8,498 bases of DNA from Bacillota bacterium. GTDB taxonomy: Bacteria > Bacillota > Sulfobacillia > JAJZYS01 > JAJYTV01. The stretch spans positions 1 to 8,498 of the forward strand of contig JAJZIE010000102.1 in assembly GCA_021810725.1 (NCBI GenBank), read 5' to 3'. Shown here piece after piece: positions 6,086-8,498 of this stretch (positions are counted from its first letter, which is position 1; each line of letters starts with the position of its first letter). The position numbers were made by a program, and so were the translations under genes. The notes beneath the pieces are model-generated. The model searched no databases. It had not been told where the DNA came from and saw only the letters and a list, made by a program, of their open reading frames with translations.

Positions 6086-6182
6086 CGCCACGAACCCAGG
6101 CCTGATCGCAGCGCAGAGCAGACGCGTCCTGACGCTCATCGCTCGGATCTCCGGCACGCTGGATCCGACCGCGATCCGGACG

Positions 6183-7526
6183 ATGCATCCCGAACTGACC
6201 GAGCTCCGCGTGCGGCGCCCAGGCGGGCAGATGGTCCGCATCCTGCAGATGCCGGATCTCGTGGACGACAAGCGGCTGCACGGCGAACTCCTGACGCCGC
6301 TTGCCGCGACTCCGGCGCCGCTCGCCGCCATCTGCCCGCAAGCGCGGCGGGTACAGACGTTGGCCGAAGCGGAACAGCAGATCCTCGACGGCTCCGCCCT
6401 GATCTTCGATGGCAGGTCCGTCCATGCCCTGGCCCTGTCGTCGCTGCCGACCCGGTCCACCGACCAGCCGTCCACGGAGCGCGCCGTTTTCGGTCCCAAG
6501 GACTCGTTCGTCGAGTCGCTGCGGGACAACATCGCCTTGATCCGCAGCCACCTGCACGACCCGGCACTGATCGCGAAGCGGATCGAGATCGGGAACGAGG
6601 CGCCCACAGCGGTGGCCGTACTCTACCGGGACGGGGCGGCGAATCCCGATCAGCTCGACGCACTCGTCGCGCGCCTTCAGGCGTACCATCCACCGCGCGT
6701 CGGGTTTGTGAGCTCCCTGTTGCGGCCACTTTACGGCGCGCTCTGGACGGTCTTCCTGCCGGCGGACTTCACGGAGCGTCCGTACAGGGCGGCCGACTTC
6801 ATCTTTCGGGGCCGCTTCGTCATCCTGGTCGACGGCTCGCCCTACGCCATGCTGCTGCCGGTGCCGTTCATCGAGTATTTCATGGACGAGGAGGAGTACC
6901 TGCAGTCGACGTCCACGCGCTACTTCGTGCGCGGGCTGCGCCTGCTTTCGTTCTTCATCGCCCTCTTGGGACCGGGGCTCTACGTCGCGATCCTCACTGT
7001 GAACACGACCGTGCTGCCCGGTCTCTTGGCCGTCGCTGTCGCATCCAACCGCGAGTCGCTCGCCTTCCCGATCCTCACGGAGACCGTCCTCATGCTGCTC
7101 GTGCTCGACATCATGGCCGAGGCGACGACCGCAATGAAAGGCGTGCTGGGTCCGGCCATCTCCATCGTGGGCAGCCTCATCGTCGGCCAGGCCGCCGTGC
7201 GCGCGAACCTCGCGAGCAATCTCGGCGTCATCCTGCTCGCGCTCACCGCGCTGGCGACCTTCATGACGCCGCGCTACGCGTTGACCTACGCCGTCCGGGT
7301 CTGGAAGTACATCTTCCTGCTCCTTGGCGGTGTGCTCGGCCTGGCCGGCTGGTCGGCGGGCATCACCTGGCTCATCATCAACCTCTCGGCCAGGCGTGAA
7401 CTGGGCACCTCCTACCTCGTGCCGCTGGCTCCCCTGCTGCCGCGGGCGTGGCAGACGGCCTCGCCGCTGCATGGCGCGAGACCGGCGGTTCCCATCTACC
7501 TTCGCCCGAGGTCGAGGCTGCGATGA
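6183..7526 (+). CDS. Spore germination protein, GerA family (A subunit of a germinant receptor)
   Basis: From ATG 6183 the product is 447 residues; Bacillus A subunits are usually about 480-500, so a further 20-30 N-terminal residues are probably encoded upstream (see the start problem at 6078-6092). The soluble N-terminal part shows GerA landmarks: PDLVDDKRL (24-32) as the LVDK motif, and AVFGPKDSFVESLRDNIALI (101-120), where the family has GPREGFxExLRTNIALIR. LYRDGAANP (147-155) matches the LYxxGIAN motif. The C-terminal part is a multi-helix membrane domain (about 250-400) with the hallmark IVGSLIVGQAAVRANLAS (328-345). The segment before it, AEATTAMKGVLG (312-323), departs from the usual REAGIRLP. 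A subunits form a nutrient-gated ion channel with the B and C subunits in the spore inner membrane. The 3' end overlaps the B gene by ATGA, so translation is coupled. Confidence 0.9.
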   Translation: MHPELTELRVRRPGGQMVRILQMPDLVDDKRLHGELLTPLAATPAPLAAICPQARRVQTLAEAEQQILDGSALIFDGRSVHALALSSLPTRSTDQPSTERAVFGPKDSFVESLRDNIALIRSHLHDPALIAKRIEIGNEAPTAVAVLYRDGAANPDQLDALVARLQAYHPPRVGFVSSLLRPLYGALWTVFLPADFTERPYRAADFIFRGRFVILVDGSPYAMLLPVPFIEYFMDEEEYLQSTSTRYFVRGLRLLSFFIALLGPGLYVAILTVNTTVLPGLLAVAVASNRESLAFPILTETVLMLLVLDIMAEATTAMKGVLGPAISIVGSLIVGQAAVRANLASNLGVILLALTALATFMTPRYALTYAVRVWKYIFLLLGGVLGLAGWSAGITWLIINLSARRELGTSYLVPLAPLLPRAWQTASPLHGARPAVPIYLRPRSRLR

Positions 7527-8498
7527 GGCCTTCGCCCGCGCTGGCGCCCTGGACGATCGGCGGCGTCAGCTTCGTCGTCACGGTCTGCATGACGCCTGTG
7601 AGTCTCGGCCGCCCCTTCTTCCAGGCGGCCGGCTACGGCACGTTCCTCTGGATGCTGCTGGCCATGGGGACGGGCCTGCTCGGCGCGTTCCTCAATGTCT
7701 CCCTGGTGCGGGCGCCTCTCAGGGACTGGGCCGACGCCTCGCGCTCCTGGTTGGCCTACCTGCGGGTGCCCTTCTACCTGATGGCGGCCGCCGCCATGCT
7801 TCACACGTGGCTCGATGTCATGGGACAGACGGAACTGCCGGCGACACCGCGCATCGTGCTGGCGCTCGTGACGGTGGCCCTTGCGGCCTACGCGATCCGT
7901 CTGGGCGTGGAGACGACCGGGCGGTCGATCGGCGCCGTCGCGGTAATTGCCGTCGTGCCGCTCTGGCTGCTGGTCCTGGCCGTGCTGGTCCAGGCCGCAC
8001 CAGGACGGATGTTGCCGGCGCCGCTCGGGACCGGTGGGGTCCCGTGGCTTTGGCCGACGATGCTGTTCGCTCCCCGGGGCTATGACGTCGTTCCCGTCTT
8101 CGGACCGATCAGTTCGGGCGAACTCGCGCGACCGGTCTATTGGGGGGTGGGGCTCGGCGGCCTCTACCTGCTGCTGGCCATGGTGGAACCTCAGCTGGTC
8201 TTCGGCCTGCCGGCCGCGTCCATGTTGCCGAATCCGTTCCTCGCCGCGGTCGCCACCATCACGTCGACCTACCTGCCGCTTCAGCGCATCGCGTTCCTCT
8301 CGTTTGTCGTCTGGCAGATGATCGTCTTCGGCATCGTGTCGGCGTACTCCCTGGCCGGCATCGCCAGCCTGGGCGCTCCCACCTTTCCGCTCACGCCTTG
8401 GCGGGTGCTCGTGCCCTGGATGGCCGTCGTGGTCGGCATGGCCGTGGTGATCGTGCCCGAGGACACGTTCAGCGTCATCAAGAACGCCTGGTCGGTCT
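7523..8498 (+). CDS. Spore germination permease, GerB/GerAB family (B subunit), partial at the right edge
   Basis: The ATG at 7523 shares ATGA with the stop of the gerA-like gene, a strong sign of translational coupling. The frame stays open to the end of the window, giving 325 residues. Typical GerAB proteins have about 365, so roughly 40 residues lie beyond the edge. The protein is almost entirely hydrophobic, with about nine membrane helices visible (for example 11-25, 36-61, 81-97, 109-126, 136-157, 205-220, 255-280, 295-311). The short loop TELPATP (103-109) before a helix and the segment PWLWPTMLFAPRG (174-186) resemble GerAB members of the APC transporter superfamily. In Bacillus the B subunit binds the germinant (such as an amino acid) and gates the receptor. 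The ligand here cannot be predicted. A C-subunit lipoprotein gene is expected downstream. Confidence 0.87.
   Translation, partial: MRPSPALAPWTIGGVSFVVTVCMTPVSLGRPFFQAAGYGTFLWMLLAMGTGLLGAFLNVSLVRAPLRDWADASRSWLAYLRVPFYLMAAAAMLHTWLDVMGQTELPATPRIVLALVTVALAAYAIRLGVETTGRSIGAVAVIAVVPLWLLVLAVLVQAAPGRMLPAPLGTGGVPWLWPTMLFAPRGYDVVPVFGPISSGELARPVYWGVGLGGLYLLLAMVEPQLVFGLPAASMLPNPFLAAVATITSTYLPLQRIAFLSFVVWQMIVFGIVSAYSLAGIASLGAPTFPLTPWRVLVPWMAVVVGMAVVIVPEDTFSVIKNAWSV

Larger units (their letters stand above)
5844..6182. other. Divergent intergenic and leader region between DUF1003-like gene and gerA-like gene
   Basis: This stretch separates the minus-strand membrane gene from the first ATG of the germination gene. 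It holds a GC-rich hairpin (5980-6000), a candidate minus-strand promoter (5931-5959), a candidate sigma-G-like promoter on the plus strand (6042-6071) and a strong purine-rich ribosome binding site (6078-6085). The segment 6090-6182 is in frame with the gerA-like gene and probably encodes its true N-terminus. No separate small gene with a good start and binding site was found. Confidence 0.5.

Noticed and set aside
6069..7472. Open frame of 467 codons on the - strand opposite the gerA-like gene
   Set aside because: It is very rich in Arg, Gln and Glu with no family motif, and it mirrors a well-supported membrane protein gene.
7324..8085. Open frame of 253 codons overlapping the gerA/gerB junction
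   Set aside because: It is an out-of-frame reading of the two germination genes; the frame from ATG 7523 gives a clear permease instead.

Overview
This window is GC-rich, with G or C at most third codon positions. It carries two neighbouring genes of a GerA-type spore germinant receptor, an A subunit followed by a B subunit. The organism is therefore very probably an endospore-forming member of the Firmicutes (Bacillota) with a high-GC genome. Groups such as Limnochordia, Symbiobacteriales or Thermaerobacter would fit; this is inferred from gene content and base composition, and no rRNA or phylogenetic marker is present. I see no tRNA, rRNA, CRISPR array, insertion sequence or phage gene. Coding density is high.

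Left region (1-3478, all + strand). A lower-GC leader with small dyads and a tandem CATATGT repeat (1-158) precedes a FOXRED1-like FAD-dependent oxidoreductase (159-1319). A stand-alone 85-residue glutaredoxin/GST-N-like thiol protein follows (1445-1702), closed by a convincing intrinsic terminator (1724-1765). Next is a secreted or membrane-tethered cell-wall protein (1889-3478). It joins a catalytically dead polysaccharide-deacetylase (NodB) fold to a YoaR-like linker and a C-terminal VanW domain, and is the most unusual protein in the window.

Middle region (3475-5843, all - strand). A cytoplasmic methyl-accepting chemotaxis protein has its signalling domain first and its putative Cache-like sensor last (5292 down to 3475). 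Its stop codon overlaps the VanW gene's stop codon in a shared CTAG. Upstream of it lies a small two-helix membrane protein resembling DUF1003 (5843 down to 5391). The roughly 100 bp between these two genes is AT-rich relative to the rest and contains a tandem TTACCAA motif.

Right region (5844-8498). A divergent intergenic region holds a 7-bp hairpin, a candidate promoter for the small membrane gene and a candidate sigma-G-like promoter for the receptor genes. The gerA-like gene follows, with a puzzling start: its strong Shine-Dalgarno sequence faces ACG, and the first ATG is about 100 nt further on. The gerB-like permease gene overlaps it by ATGA and runs off the right edge. A C-subunit lipoprotein gene is expected just beyond the window.

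Functional links. The two Ger proteins should act together in the spore inner membrane. The other genes look like independent transcription units (redox enzyme, thiol protein, envelope protein, chemotaxis). The window does not show one integrated new system; its novelty lies in domain architectures and in the start of the germination operon.
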